From Anthracocystis setariae (lineage: Eukaryota; Basidiomycota; Ustilaginomycetes; Ustilaginales; Ustilaginaceae): 64,000 bases of DNA. A program made the translations under genes and the position numbers. The notes below the pieces were generated by a model. It saw only the letters and a list, made by a program, of their open reading frames with translations, searched no databases and had not been told where the DNA came from. The DNA lies in the NCBI GenBank assembly GCA_928724745.1, contig CAKMXJ010000011.1:558001-622000 (forward strand), written 5' to 3'. Positions 27,767-37,490 of the stretch are shown here, piece after piece; the stretch's first letter is position 1; every line of letters starts with the position of its first letter.

Positions 27767-29299
27767 TTAAACGATGGGATCGTCTTCCTTGTCCTCGTCG
27801 GTGGCGTCTTGCGAGAATGCCCATTCGTCTGGAGGTTGCGATGGACCTTTCAGTGTGCTCGTGGAGTGTCTGACGGTGATCTGTTGATCGAGTTGTACGG
27901 GTTCAGACTCGAAACGAGCGCCTTTTGACACCTGCTGAACCACCTTGACTTCGACGCGCACCTGCGTGCGGAGCATGTTGAGCCCTATCACCTGACGAAA
28001 CAGCGGATCCAGCGTGAAAACCGTGCAGAAGACGGAGACAAACACGCAAGACAGGATGGTGGTCAGGCTGACAGCAATGCTAGCGACTCGGATCGAAGGC
28101 GTGATGTTTCCGCGCATCAGCTCGTGCGGGAACGACATGCTGACCAGCAATATGGGCGCGCATCCGAACAACGGAATGCAAAAGATGAGGATGTACATGT
28201 ACAGGATGGCAAGGACGGTCATTTTCCACGTGTTGATGTTGATTTGCTCGGTGGTGTCGTTTAATCGAGGTCGACCGTCTGTCAGGAGGAACCACGTTTT
28301 GCGCAGCATGGTGTTGCAGTTGGGTGGAAGCGGCTTGTGATGGCGCGAGCATGCGAAATCGACGAGACTCTTGATGTTTGGCACGCCGTACATGATACAC
28401 GGTACAAACGTCACCGCGGCAGCTAGGACAAACACGACAAGGTTGATGCACACGTAGCGATGCGAATCGAGAAACGCAGCTGTCACGCGTCGAGAAGCCC
28501 AAATGAGCTCGTCGGACGCCAAAGTATCCTGACCTGCAAAGCTGACCGACTGGGAGGCAGACAGCGTAACGAAGGTGTCGATTTGCTCTGGAATCAGAAG
28601 CGTGCGGAGATGCTTGGCTCGGTGGTAGGTTGTGCCGGACAAGGCGACGAGCAAAGACGTGCTGAAGGTGAAGAGGACGCAGGGAAGGATGAGGATGGCA
28701 TTGACGAGGAGCGTGCTTGTTGAGATGGGAAAGTAATACCATCGATCGGACTCGCCGGGCGACAGGTGCGAGTTGTACCTCGTTAGGGGCGACTTGGGAC
28801 TGCAACCCACGGCAAAGCCATGGATGCTGATATAGGCACCGAGCACCAACGGCAACCAAGGTAGGGGAATGATCCACCACCACGCCAGCGTGCTGAGATG
28901 GGCAAACGAAAAGGCCGAAGAAATCACGCTAACCGTGTTCCAGGCGACGAGATGGGAAGTGACACCGATCACGAGAACAAACACGGCGTTGGTGACGTAA
29001 AAAGTGCCATATTCGGTTCTTCTCTTGGTGACGAGCCACAGCTTGCCCATGGGTTTTTTCTTGAAGAGCATGTAACAGCAGAAGAAGAAGGTAGCAAGCA
29101 CCCAGATTAGGCTGATCATGAACAATATTTGGATGGGTTTAGTTATCGGGGTATAGATGACAGTATAGAGCGCGGCAACCACTTGAGCCTGCGTCTGACC
29201 GCGATAGAGAAAGGTCATGCTGGATGGATCCACGGTGGATGAAAGGTGGACAGGCTGTGCGGGGAGGTCGAGCTCTGCCATGTGGCGGCTCGAAGCCAT
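27767..29299 (-). CDS. Multi-pass membrane protein of unknown function, copy B of a tandem pair
   Basis: The 510-aa protein is clearly paralogous to the product at 25469-26992 along its whole length. Conserved blocks include DPSSMTFLYRGQTQ, FYVTNAVFVLVIGV, GCSPKSPL, QDTLASDELIWASRRV and LDPLFRQVIGLNMLR. It has about seven hydrophobic segments and an acidic C-terminal tail (DEDKEDDPIV) in place of copy A's His tract. The start at 29299 has a GAAATGG context; an in-frame stop lies 24 nt upstream. A CTACAG acceptor-like site just before it leaves an additional upstream exon possible. The two genes share orientation, indicating local duplication. Confidence 0.75.
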   Translation of the reverse strand: MASSRHMAELDLPAQPVHLSSTVDPSSMTFLYRGQTQAQVVAALYTVIYTPITKPIQILFMISLIWVLATFFFCCYMLFKKKPMGKLWLVTKRRTEYGTFYVTNAVFVLVIGVTSHLVAWNTVSVISSAFSFAHLSTLAWWWIIPLPWLPLVLGAYISIHGFAVGCSPKSPLTRYNSHLSPGESDRWYYFPISTSTLLVNAILILPCVLFTFSTSLLVALSGTTYHRAKHLRTLLIPEQIDTFVTLSASQSVSFAGQDTLASDELIWASRRVTAAFLDSHRYVCINLVVFVLAAAVTFVPCIMYGVPNIKSLVDFACSRHHKPLPPNCNTMLRKTWFLLTDGRPRLNDTTEQININTWKMTVLAILYMYILIFCIPLFGCAPILLVSMSFPHELMRGNITPSIRVASIAVSLTTILSCVFVSVFCTVFTLDPLFRQVIGLNMLRTQVRVEVKVVQQVSKGARFESEPVQLDQQITVRHSTSTLKGPSQPPDEWAFSQDATDEDKEDDPIV

Positions 29300-30712
29300 T
29301 TCGACAGCACCAAAGGCTGTAGTTCAGCCAGAAACCGTCGGGAGAGACAGGAATGGGATGGTAGAATTCGTCAGGATGGAAGAGAAGGAGTGACTTTGTT
29401 GAGGAGGAGCTGCGAGGTACCTCGAACGTAGTTGCAACGGCGGGGCAAAGCGGGCAGGGGCGGTCTATGGACGGGGTTTGAGGGGAAGCTTGCTGTGTAT
29501 GGGTGCCATGGAAGAGGGAAGGGAAATTGGAACGGAAGAGATTTGAGCTAGTTTGGTGCGCTTTAAGTAGATTGTAAGAGTGGTGTGATGGTCGACTTGG
29601 GCTCAAGTAGACTGCGAGGTGATTTCGGCTTGGACGACTGTCGCTCATGGCTGTCTGTCTCTGAATTAGCAGCTCTGTGACGATGTGAAAAGGTGACATA
29701 GCTGATGGAGATATGCCAGCCGGAAGTGGAAATCAAGAAGTGTTGCTGTGAGAGAAAGCTGGTTCGGTCGGCTTTTGAGCAGGAGAGGGGTCCAAGCTGC
29801 ATTGTCACGGTTCTCACGCTTGCAATTCTAAGGATTTCGAATCCGAGGCTGAGAAAGCAGTTGAACGGTCTGAGGCAGCCGAGGGACACCGTGCACGCTG
29901 CCAAAAGTTGAGCACATTCTTCTTAGGGTGCTAGTTGTTAGCAACGTTGAGCCGACGCTTGATAGGCGAGTCAAGATTTGGGTGGTTTGTTCTTTGCAGG
30001 AGCAGCTGGTTCGGCACTTGAAGCCATGCGGATATTAGTGGACGACTGTTTGTGCAAGCCTGGTTGCTTCGCTTCGGCGTGCATTGCAGAAGGGGCTGCA
30101 TGGAGGATGGCGTGCAGAAAAGCCAAAGAACAGGGACTCGACACGGAGAGAATCAAGCTAGATACGGTGTATGCAGCTGTGAGCATGGCTCTAGACTGAT
30201 GTCGGATGCAACGAATTCGAAGCCCAGTGTGCCCAGTGCGCGCGTCGAGCGAGGCTAGCGAGGCTAGCGACGCACAGCGTTGGTAACAATGGGACTTGCT
30301 TAAGCCAAATTACGGTCCGACAAAAAGATGTGAGGAGGAAAACTCGGCCGGGCGAGTGCATGAAAGGTGTCATCAACATTGACGAGGAGCTGGAATCCCC
30401 TCATCTGCCAGATGGATGGACAGCCAAGCGGGGCACATGGAGCCCTTGTCGGTGTTGTAGAGGAAGAGCGCTTGGCGATGCGGTACCGAGTGAGCCATCC
30501 TGGACAGCTGACGTTTTTTTAGGTTAGATCGGATCGGATCGTTTGGCTTGGTCGATCCAAGACATTTCCTTGATTCGATTGATTGAGGTGGTAGACGAGA
30601 TCTAACACCATATAATATAATCGACGAAGCGTGACGCGTAGATGAAACCAACGGTCCCGTGGTACGCGCGGCTTTGCGGAAGAAAACTTGCGCAGACTCA
30701 CACTGCTTTTTA
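29300..30712. other. Intergenic region; no gene supported
   Basis: This 1.4-kb stretch has only short frames. The longest, a 71-codon minus-strand frame (29971-30186), shows no recognisable motif. Near 30251-30270 there is a short GAGGCTAGC direct repeat. An ACGCGT box lies at 30634-30639, next to the transposon insertion. Confidence 0.45.
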
Positions 30713-30855
30713 TACCTTTTTTCGCTTCAGATCGTGGTTTGCAGCAATGTCATCGTGATTACTCCTAATGTCTTCGTGATACATGTTCGAGATCCTAGCA
30801 ATCTGAGCGTGATTCTACATGATGTCACCGTGAGTGTTAATTGCTTGTCTTCGGG
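30713..30855 (+). repeat. Left terminal inverted repeat (143 bp) with phased CGTGAT motifs
   Basis: It is a perfect inverted copy of 32220-32362. Inside it CGTG(A/G)(T/G) motifs recur at 30733, 30754, 30775, 30808 and 30829, spaced 21, 21, 33 and 21 bp. Confidence 0.9.
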
Positions 30856-30996
30856 AGAGGTCTGTGTCGATCGTGATTATTCAGCAACATGCGTGATCCA
30901 TCCGTTCGGCTTGTCCGAAGTGCTGAGCTTCTCCTCGTCGATTCAAAAGAGCTGAGTTCTGTATGCTTGACACTATCCATTGCAATCCACAACACC

Positions 30997-32094
30997 ATGC
31001 CGTCGACACCAAGGAAGAAGCGCAACTCGGTTCCTGACTCGATCAGAGAGAAGATCGTCGATATGGTGGAACATCGGCTGATGTCAAAGGCAGAAGTAGC
31101 AAAGAGATTCGAGTATCCATGGTCAACAGTCGACAGCATCGTTCGAAAGTACGAGCTCACGAACGAGACCAAGGCACAGCGCAAGAAAGGAGGAGCTTTT
31201 CGTGGACATCGTGCAAAACAACACCATATCGATGTCATGCTAGCTTACATTGCGCGGAATCCTAGTGCTACACTAACAGAGATTGGTCGTCACCTGCAGG
31301 ATGAGACGGGTTTGGAACTGTCAGCAACGGCAATCTCCAAAGTCCTTGTCGGTCGATGCCATGTTACGCTCAAGCGAACCGGTGTTGAGCACACTCGTCA
31401 CAACTCCTCACAAACGATCGCAGAACGTCAAGCATGGGTTACAGCATTGCGATTAAACGGGATCTCGCTAGATGAAGCAGTCTTCCTCGATGAGGCTGGC
31501 TTCCATCTCCAGCAAACCAGGAGAGTCGGCCGCGCTCCTGCTGGACAACGAGCTCTGCAGCAAGATCGACCAGCCGATCGTGGATCCAATCTTTCGCTCC
31601 TCGTCGCCATCGATCACAACGGTATGCAGGCACGTCATGTCAGGACTGGAGCTTGGAACGCTGAAGCCTTGACCGAGTTCTTCTTGGCATACATCCTGCC
31701 AAACTTCGAAGGTGAGTCAAAGACCTTTGTTCTCGACAATGCTCGGTTCCATCACAGTCCACGCTTGGTAGCAACGATCGAGGCCGCCGGCCATAGTATC
31801 CAGTATCTGCCTCCTTATACACCATGGTTCAACATCGCAGAACGAGTCTTTGCAAAGGTCAAACCTTATGTCGGACGTCAAGATCTTCGAGACGGCGAGG
31901 ATATCCGATCCTTCATCGACGCTTCGCTTGCTACGATCACTCCCGAGATCGCAAGAGGATGGCTACACGAAGCAAACCGCTGGATGATGGTGGCTGAACA
32001 CGGTCATCCTCTCTCTACTGATCACGATGCCACCACCGCTCTTCGTCGCCTTGGTATTGCTCACGCTATTCCTCAGATCGATCCCAATCTGTAA
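30997..32094 (+). CDS. Tc1/mariner DD34E transposase
   Basis: The 365-aa protein starts at MPSTPRKKRNS (ATG 30997); the frame upstream lacks homology. N-terminal helix-turn-helix regions (EKIVDMVEHRLMSKAEVAKRF and a second in the TEIGRHLQDETG segment) precede a DDE_3-type catalytic domain. The acidic triad is visible: Asp in FLDEAGFH, Asp in FVLDNARFHHS and Glu in PWFNIAERVF. Thirty-four residues separate the second Asp from the Glu. No stop or frameshift interrupts it. It would cut and paste the surrounding inverted-repeat element at TA sites. Confidence 0.92.
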   Translation: MPSTPRKKRNSVPDSIREKIVDMVEHRLMSKAEVAKRFEYPWSTVDSIVRKYELTNETKAQRKKGGAFRGHRAKQHHIDVMLAYIARNPSATLTEIGRHLQDETGLELSATAISKVLVGRCHVTLKRTGVEHTRHNSSQTIAERQAWVTALRLNGISLDEAVFLDEAGFHLQQTRRVGRAPAGQRALQQDRPADRGSNLSLLVAIDHNGMQARHVRTGAWNAEALTEFFLAYILPNFEGESKTFVLDNARFHHSPRLVATIEAAGHSIQYLPPYTPWFNIAERVFAKVKPYVGRQDLRDGEDIRSFIDASLATITPEIARGWLHEANRWMMVAEHGHPLSTDHDATTALRRLGIAHAIPQIDPNL

Positions 32095-32219
32095 TGCTCT
32101 TCTCGCTCATGGCCTTGTTCACAACTGTGATATGAATGCGATTCGGTTCTCCATGGTGATGTATGTCTACACGCTGTGATCCCTATACATTTGACCGATC
32201 TTGATGATCTTGAACAACA

Positions 32220-32362
32220 CCCGAAGACAAGCAATTAACACTCACGGTGACATCATGTAGAATCACGCTCAGATTGCTAGGATCTCGAACATGTATCACG
32301 AAGACATTAGGAGTAATCACGATGACATTGCTGCAAACCACGATCTGAAGCGAAAAAAGGTA
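32220..32362 (-). repeat. Right terminal inverted repeat (143 bp)
   Basis: It is the perfect inverted copy of 30713-30855, ending in GGTA and followed by the TA target duplication. Confidence 0.9.
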
Positions 32363-32742
32363 TATTATTATTAATAATAAGCCGAGTCCAAGCCGCCAAA
32401 AGTGGAACTTACACAATCATGAATCTATTAAATAAATAAATCGTTTGTACAATGTGTGTTACTCAGCCAACGGCACCTCCTCTTTCACCAAAAATTCAAC
32501 TTTTTCGTCAACATTCACACACATATATATATATTATTGAAACCCACACTTACTTGTCCTCACTGCCTACTGTCTGCCACTTTCTTTGCTTTCATTCCAC
32601 CACACACGTCCATCGATGCGCCTCTTGCAAAGCGTCCAACGTCGAGCGTAATCTGTCCGCGATCCGTTTCCACCGACTCCGCTTTCCCGCTTCCGCTTCC
32701 GCTTCCGCACTCCGTCTCCGTCCTACAAAGGATTCGTACATC
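32363..32742 (+). other. Promoter and leader of the LSH-like gene
   Basis: This 380-bp stretch contains an AT-alternating TATA-like tract (32522-32537), about 205 nt before the ATG. An in-frame ATG at 32452 opens a 97-codon extension without recognisable motifs. Because the TATA-like tract lies within that extension, the downstream ATG was preferred. Confidence 0.5.
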
Positions 32743-35700
32743 ATGGCAGTCGAGGCCACTCGCAAGACCAATGGTCAAACCAATGCAGCCCACTCGCATC
32801 ATGACGATGACGATATCCACGACGAGGAGCTCCTCCGTGCAGCTGCTCAAGCCGATAACCCAGATCGCTCGGATTTGCTCTCCACCACCACCACCACCAC
32901 CACCACCGACTCGGCTCCCATGGCTCGCTCTGGCAGCTCCAAACGCAAGGCTAACGAGCAAGACATAGATCCCGCCTTGCACGAGCAAAGGTTCAACAAA
33001 CTCAAAACCTTGCTTCAGCGCTCCAGCGTCTACTCGCGCATCATGGGTGAGAAGATGGAAAAGGAACGCAAAGCACGAGCCCACGCCGCCGCAAAGCAAC
33101 AAGCTCAGCGCAAAGCAGCCCAGTCAACCGACACGGCTACTCCCTCCGATCCTCAACCCGCTCCTTCGGCTCGTAAGACTCGCTCCGCTGCTACAATCAA
33201 CGAGCAACCCTCCACCTCTCGTACCTCGGACAAGGACAAGGACAAGGAAAAGGAAAAGGACACCCGCCGCAAAGATACGCGCAAACGCAAGCCCGACGAA
33301 GCCTACAGCATCACCTCCTACCTCGACGAGCACGACCTCGAAGCCGCCAAGCAGCAAGCAGAGCAGGCCAACAAACGTGCCAAGACCGACACCGCCGACA
33401 ACAACGACAACAACAACAACATCGACGCCGACAACAAGCCGAACGGAGCTAGCCAGAGCGGACGTCGCAATCAGCCCAAGCTCGTCACCGGTGCCAAGAT
33501 GCGAGAGTATCAACTTGATGGGCTCGAGTGGCTCATCAGTCTGTACGAGAATGGGTTGAACGGCATCCTTGCCGACGAGATGGGTCTGGGCAAGACGCTC
33601 CAGACCATCTCGTTCCTCGCCCATCTTCGCGACAAGGGCGTCTGGGGTCCGTTCCTCGTCGTGGCGCCTCTCTCCACCATCAACAACTGGGTGTTGGAAT
33701 TCGAACGTTTCACGCCCGATATCCCCGCTGTCATGTACCACGGCGATCCCGAAGAGCGTCGCACCATCCGAGAACGCCGTCTTCGCATGTCCAAAGACAA
33801 AGAAGCGCAGAAGCACTTCCCCATCGTCGTCACCAGCTACGAGCTCATCATCCGCGATCGCAAATGGCTCGCCCACTATCCTTGGAAGTTCATCGTCGTC
33901 GACGAGGGGCATCGACTCAAGAACCTCAACTGTCGCCTCATCCGAGAACTCAAGACGTACCACAGTGCCAACCGACTCATCCTGTCCGGTACGCCGCTGC
34001 ACAACAACCTGTCCGAACTCTGGTCGCTGCTCAATTTCATCCTGCCGGACATCTTTGACGACCTGGCGACGTTTGAGACGTGGTTCGACTTTTCCGACAT
34101 CCACGACGACCAAGGCTCGTCGCGCATCCTGTCCAAGGAGAACAGCACGCAGGTCATCACGCAGCTGCACGAGATCCTCAAGCCGTTTTTGCTGCGAAGG
34201 CTCAAGGTGGACGTCGAGACCGATCTGCCGCCCAAGAAGGAGTATCTGCTGTATGCGCCGCTCACCGAGCTGCAGAAGGAGCTGTACAATTCGGTGGTCA
34301 AGGGCGAGATTCGAAGATGGCTGCTCGAGCGCAAGACGGGGTTGGCGTGGAACGAGATTCAGGACATCCTCGACGATCCGGATGGCATCAACACCGCCTC
34401 GTCGTCGTCGTCGGCGCCTGCCACGCGGGTGGGGTCGGCGCAGCACAGTCGGAACCAATCGCCTCATCCGTGGGCTGCGCCGACCAAGCGTCTCACCGAC
34501 TCGGCCAAAGTCGAGCGACAAGACCAACAACCACCTAAGCGAGGTCGTGGAAGGCCTCGGAAGAGTGCACCGACGCCCACGACTCGCGCGTCGTCGGCGG
34601 CCGACTACCACGACGACGATGACGACGACGACAACGACGACGAGCAGCAGCAGCAGCAGCAGCAGCCGAGCGATTCGGGAGCGTCGACGCCACGCACGCT
34701 GACGCGGCGACGAGCAGCGACGCGCGGCGTCAACTACAAGATCGACGAGATGGGCGATCATCAGTACTTTGACAAGCTGGAGCAGGATCTGCATCGCGAG
34801 CCGGCGGTGGTGACGGCGGTGCAGGCGGAGCGCCAGGGCAAGCTGTACTCGATCCGCGAGGCGCAGAAGCAGATCAAGAACATGCATCTCGAGAACGTGG
34901 TGATGCAGGCGAGGAAGATTTGCAACCATCCGTTCCTGTTTGACTGGCCGGTGGATAAGGAGGCGGGCATGTTGGTGGTGAACAAGGATCTGATCAATGC
35001 GTCGGGTAAGATGCTGATGCTGAATCGGTTGTTGGATGCGTTGTTTTCGAGGGGGCATAAGGTGTTGATTTTCAGTCAGTTTACCACCATGTTGGATATC
35101 ATCGAGGAGTGGGCGAATGAGTTTAAGCGCTTGCGCACGTGTAGGATCGATGGGAGTACGTCGCAGGAGGAGCGGAGGGCGCAGATGAAGTCGTTTAACG
35201 AGGAGAAGGGGGAGGGGGCGTGCAATCTGTTTCTGCTGAGTACGCGTGCCGGTGGGTTGGGCATCAATCTGGTTTCGGCGGATACCGTGATCTTCTACGA
35301 TTCGGATTGGAATCCGCAGATGGATTTGCAGGCGCAGGATCGGGTGCATCGCATTGGGCAGACGCGACCCGTGCTGATCTTTCGGTTGGTGTCAGCGAAT
35401 ACGGTGGAGCAAAAGATTCTGAAGCGCGCGGGCAACAAGCGCAAACTCGAGGCGCTCGTGATTCAGCAGGGCAAGTTCAGGCTTCCTGCCGGGTACCAGT
35501 CTTCGTTGACGGGAGGCAAGAAGAAGCGCGAGGAGGAACTTGACGATATTGCGACGCAGTTGTTGGCGTTGGAGTCCGAGCAGGTGTTTTTGGTCAAGGA
35601 TGAGAACGATCAGATCATCTCGGATGATAATCTCGAGATGCTGTTGGATAGGTCGGATGCGGCGTATCAGAGGAAGATGGGATGGGTGTCGAATGCGGAT

Positions 35701-35820
35701 GCCGGCGATGCAAAGAGGCCGGGAAGGAAGACGCAGTCCGTGAGAGCCGCGTTCGAAGTGACAGAGACCAAGACCGACGAGGCCAACGAGGAGATCGCCA
35801 AGCTCTTGGCTGCAAGTTAG
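32743..35820 (+). CDS. SNF2 chromatin remodeler of the LSH/HELLS/DDM1 (Irc5) family
   Basis: The protein is 1025 aa from the ATG at 32743 (ATCATGG context). A charged, disordered N-terminus leads to SNF2 lobe 1 at about residue 253 (MREYQLDGLEWL) with Walker A DEMGLGKT (about 278), FLVVAPLSTINNW, DEGHRLKN (about 387), SGTPLHNNLSELWSLLNFILPD and FLLRRLKVD. An inter-lobe insertion carries an AT-hook-like KRGRGRPRK and an Asp/Gln-rich tract (about 622-646). Lobe 2 has FSQFTTMLDIIEEW (about 778) and DRVHRIGQTR (about 866). The spacing and the ELWSLLNF block match LSH/HELLS/DDM1, which remodel nucleosomes to allow maintenance DNA methylation. It lies 7.6 kb from DNMT5, same strand, with a transposon just upstream. 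Confidence 0.88.
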   Translation: MAVEATRKTNGQTNAAHSHHDDDDIHDEELLRAAAQADNPDRSDLLSTTTTTTTTDSAPMARSGSSKRKANEQDIDPALHEQRFNKLKTLLQRSSVYSRIMGEKMEKERKARAHAAAKQQAQRKAAQSTDTATPSDPQPAPSARKTRSAATINEQPSTSRTSDKDKDKEKEKDTRRKDTRKRKPDEAYSITSYLDEHDLEAAKQQAEQANKRAKTDTADNNDNNNNIDADNKPNGASQSGRRNQPKLVTGAKMREYQLDGLEWLISLYENGLNGILADEMGLGKTLQTISFLAHLRDKGVWGPFLVVAPLSTINNWVLEFERFTPDIPAVMYHGDPEERRTIRERRLRMSKDKEAQKHFPIVVTSYELIIRDRKWLAHYPWKFIVVDEGHRLKNLNCRLIRELKTYHSANRLILSGTPLHNNLSELWSLLNFILPDIFDDLATFETWFDFSDIHDDQGSSRILSKENSTQVITQLHEILKPFLLRRLKVDVETDLPPKKEYLLYAPLTELQKELYNSVVKGEIRRWLLERKTGLAWNEIQDILDDPDGINTASSSSSAPATRVGSAQHSRNQSPHPWAAPTKRLTDSAKVERQDQQPPKRGRGRPRKSAPTPTTRASSAADYHDDDDDDDNDDEQQQQQQQPSDSGASTPRTLTRRRAATRGVNYKIDEMGDHQYFDKLEQDLHREPAVVTAVQAERQGKLYSIREAQKQIKNMHLENVVMQARKICNHPFLFDWPVDKEAGMLVVNKDLINASGKMLMLNRLLDALFSRGHKVLIFSQFTTMLDIIEEWANEFKRLRTCRIDGSTSQEERRAQMKSFNEEKGEGACNLFLLSTRAGGLGINLVSADTVIFYDSDWNPQMDLQAQDRVHRIGQTRPVLIFRLVSANTVEQKILKRAGNKRKLEALVIQQGKFRLPAGYQSSLTGGKKKREEELDDIATQLLALESEQVFLVKDENDQIISDDNLEMLLDRSDAAYQRKMGWVSNADAGDAKRPGRKTQSVRAAFEVTETKTDEANEEIAKLLAAS

Positions 35821-36016
35821 TCTCCTCCCTCTGCAAAGTGGGGACACGTCGTTGAGGCGTAAACTTTCTCACTGTTTACGCAAACAAGAAGCGAGCGATT
35901 CACACACTCGTGCGCGTTTTCGTAGAAATGCCAAAGCAATTTAACCAGGTCGCTTTGGGTCAGGATGGGGTTTCAGGCTGAGCTGTGCATGTGGAGAGAG
36001 GCAGATCTGGGCTGTT

Positions 36017-37402
36017 CTATTCGATGCGAGTGTTGAGCATGTCTTCCTCTAGGATGAGCTGTTTGATCTTCTCTGCAGCCCATTGGTAATCTTTGTCCTC
36101 GTTCCAAACCTGGGCAGATAGACGAACCCAGATCTTGTCAGCATGGACGTAGAAGGGGATGAAGGTGGGATGTTGGTTCATCAAGCGGTTTTGCAATTTG
36201 GCGGCGAGGTAGGCGAGTTCGTGGCCTTGTTCTTGTGGGTTTTTCGAGGGGATGGCGGTGATGGGGATGGAGACGTTGACCATGGCGGCGGTGAGTCTTT
36301 CACCGTCTTTGGAAGGGTTGGGAACTTCCATGATGTTGGAGCCGTTGCCGAGGACGGTGGTGAAGATCTTGCCAGCTTTTTGGGCGAGCGCACAATTGTG
36401 CTGCATGATCGCTTGTTCGCCACCCATCCAACGACGAAATTCGAGCGCGGCAGGGATGCTAAGGAAGTTGGAAAAATCTTGGGTGCCCGTCCATTCCCAG
36501 GTGGCAACGTAGTTGCTAATGCCAGTGTGCGGGAGGATCGAAGGTGCACCGCTGTTGGCCACGTTGGGCGATTCGTAGTCCCATGAAGTCGGAATGGCTT
36601 GTGCAAAGTGCTGATTGCGTCTCGGCGTGTACAGGAACGCAACGCCACGATGAGCGCTGAGCCATTTGTGACAGTTGGAGATGAAAAAGTCAGGATCGGC
36701 TTTAGCAATGTCGAGCGGGATCTGTCCAACCGCATGCGCAGCATCGACGAGCGAGAGAATGTTGTGCTCGCGCAACACGACACAGATGCGCTCCCAAGGC
36801 ACCATCACCCCTGGCAACGACGAGATGGCATCGAGAATACAGATACGAATCTTGATCCCGGTAGCTTCAGCATCGACAATCGCCGCTTTGGTCTTGGCGA
36901 CAACCTGATCGTGTGTGACAGGATAAGTGAGAGGCACCTTGATCATTTCAAGATCAAACGAAGCGTTTGAGTCGATGATGTACTGCGCGCTTTTCCCACA
37001 AGCGCCGTAGATGGTTTCGTACACGAGAATGCCCTCGCCCTGCTTCCATGTTCCGTTGAGGCCTCTGAGGACGCAATTGACACCGAAAGTGGCGTTGGGC
37101 ACCAACACCAGATCGTCGACAGAACACCCAACGATGTCGGCTACCTCGTTGCGAGCCTGGCGGAATAGCGGCCGATACTGGACACGCATAAACGTATCCG
37201 GATACCGTTCGGCTTCGATGACGAGCTCGTTCAAGACACGCAGCACGTGGTTCGGGCACGCACCGAACGAGCCGTTGTTGAGCGCGACATAGTCGTCGTC
37301 AAAGCCGTAAAACGGTTTCAGAGCATGTCCGAAGCCCGGGAAACGCTGCGACTTGAGCGCCTGACTATGCGCCTGAATGCGAGCTTCGAGCGTCGCTACC
37401 AT
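36017..37402 (-). CDS. PLP-dependent class V aminotransferase-fold enzyme (isopenicillin-N epimerase/Egt2-like)
   Basis: The 461-aa single-exon protein has the fold-type I PLP signature of class V enzymes. It shows LNNGSFGACP near the N-terminus, SLVDAAHAVGQIPLD with the cofactor-binding Asp, and the Schiff-base Lys in SNCHKWLSAHRG (about residue 245). The family includes isopenicillin-N epimerase-like proteins and ergothioneine-pathway C-S lyases; sequence alone does not separate these. No signal peptide is seen, so it is probably cytosolic. A TATATAG box lies about 80 nt upstream of the ATG. It converges with the LSH-like gene. Confidence 0.85.
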   Translation of the reverse strand: MVATLEARIQAHSQALKSQRFPGFGHALKPFYGFDDDYVALNNGSFGACPNHVLRVLNELVIEAERYPDTFMRVQYRPLFRQARNEVADIVGCSVDDLVLVPNATFGVNCVLRGLNGTWKQGEGILVYETIYGACGKSAQYIIDSNASFDLEMIKVPLTYPVTHDQVVAKTKAAIVDAEATGIKIRICILDAISSLPGVMVPWERICVVLREHNILSLVDAAHAVGQIPLDIAKADPDFFISNCHKWLSAHRGVAFLYTPRRNQHFAQAIPTSWDYESPNVANSGAPSILPHTGISNYVATWEWTGTQDFSNFLSIPAALEFRRWMGGEQAIMQHNCALAQKAGKIFTTVLGNGSNIMEVPNPSKDGERLTAAMVNVSIPITAIPSKNPQEQGHELAYLAAKLQNRLMNQHPTFIPFYVHADKIWVRLSAQVWNEDKDYQWAAEKIKQLILEEDMLNTRIE

Positions 37403-37480
37403 GATGCCAATCTGGAGCTAGAGAAAAGGAGGAGGATGGCAAGAGGCAGGGTCGAAGAAGTCAAAGGCCAAAAACAGCGG

Positions 37481-37490
37481 CTATATAAAA
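37481..37490 (-). promoter_or_regulatory. TATA box of the class V PLP enzyme gene
   Basis: TTTTATATAG on the minus strand, about 80 nt before the start codon at 37402. Confidence 0.45.

Larger units (their letters stand above)
30713..32362 (+). mobile_element. Complete Tc1/mariner-type transposon with 143-bp inverted repeats
   Basis: The element is 1650 bp, bounded by TA dinucleotides (30711-30712 and 32363-32364) as expected for Tc1/mariner target duplication. The terminal inverted repeats, 30713-30855 and 32220-32362, are identical over 143 bp by reading (TACCTTTTTTCGC... outward). The single internal gene encodes an uninterrupted DD34E transposase. Perfect repeats and an open ORF suggest a recent, possibly active, copy. 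It lies 380 bp upstream of the LSH-like start codon in the same direction. Confidence 0.9.

Noticed and set aside
29971..30186. 71-codon minus-strand frame before the transposon
   Set aside because: Small, no recognisable motif, and an equally long frame exists on the other strand; coding status cannot be supported.
32452..32742. 97-codon N-terminal extension of the LSH-like protein
   Set aside because: In frame with an ATG, but it contains the TATA-like tract and simple sequence. The ATG at 32743 has a better context and begins the charged N-terminus.
33124..35349. 741-codon frame antisense to the LSH-like gene
   Set aside because: The translation is low complexity (poly-Val, poly-Arg) with no motif; it is a shadow of the sense gene.
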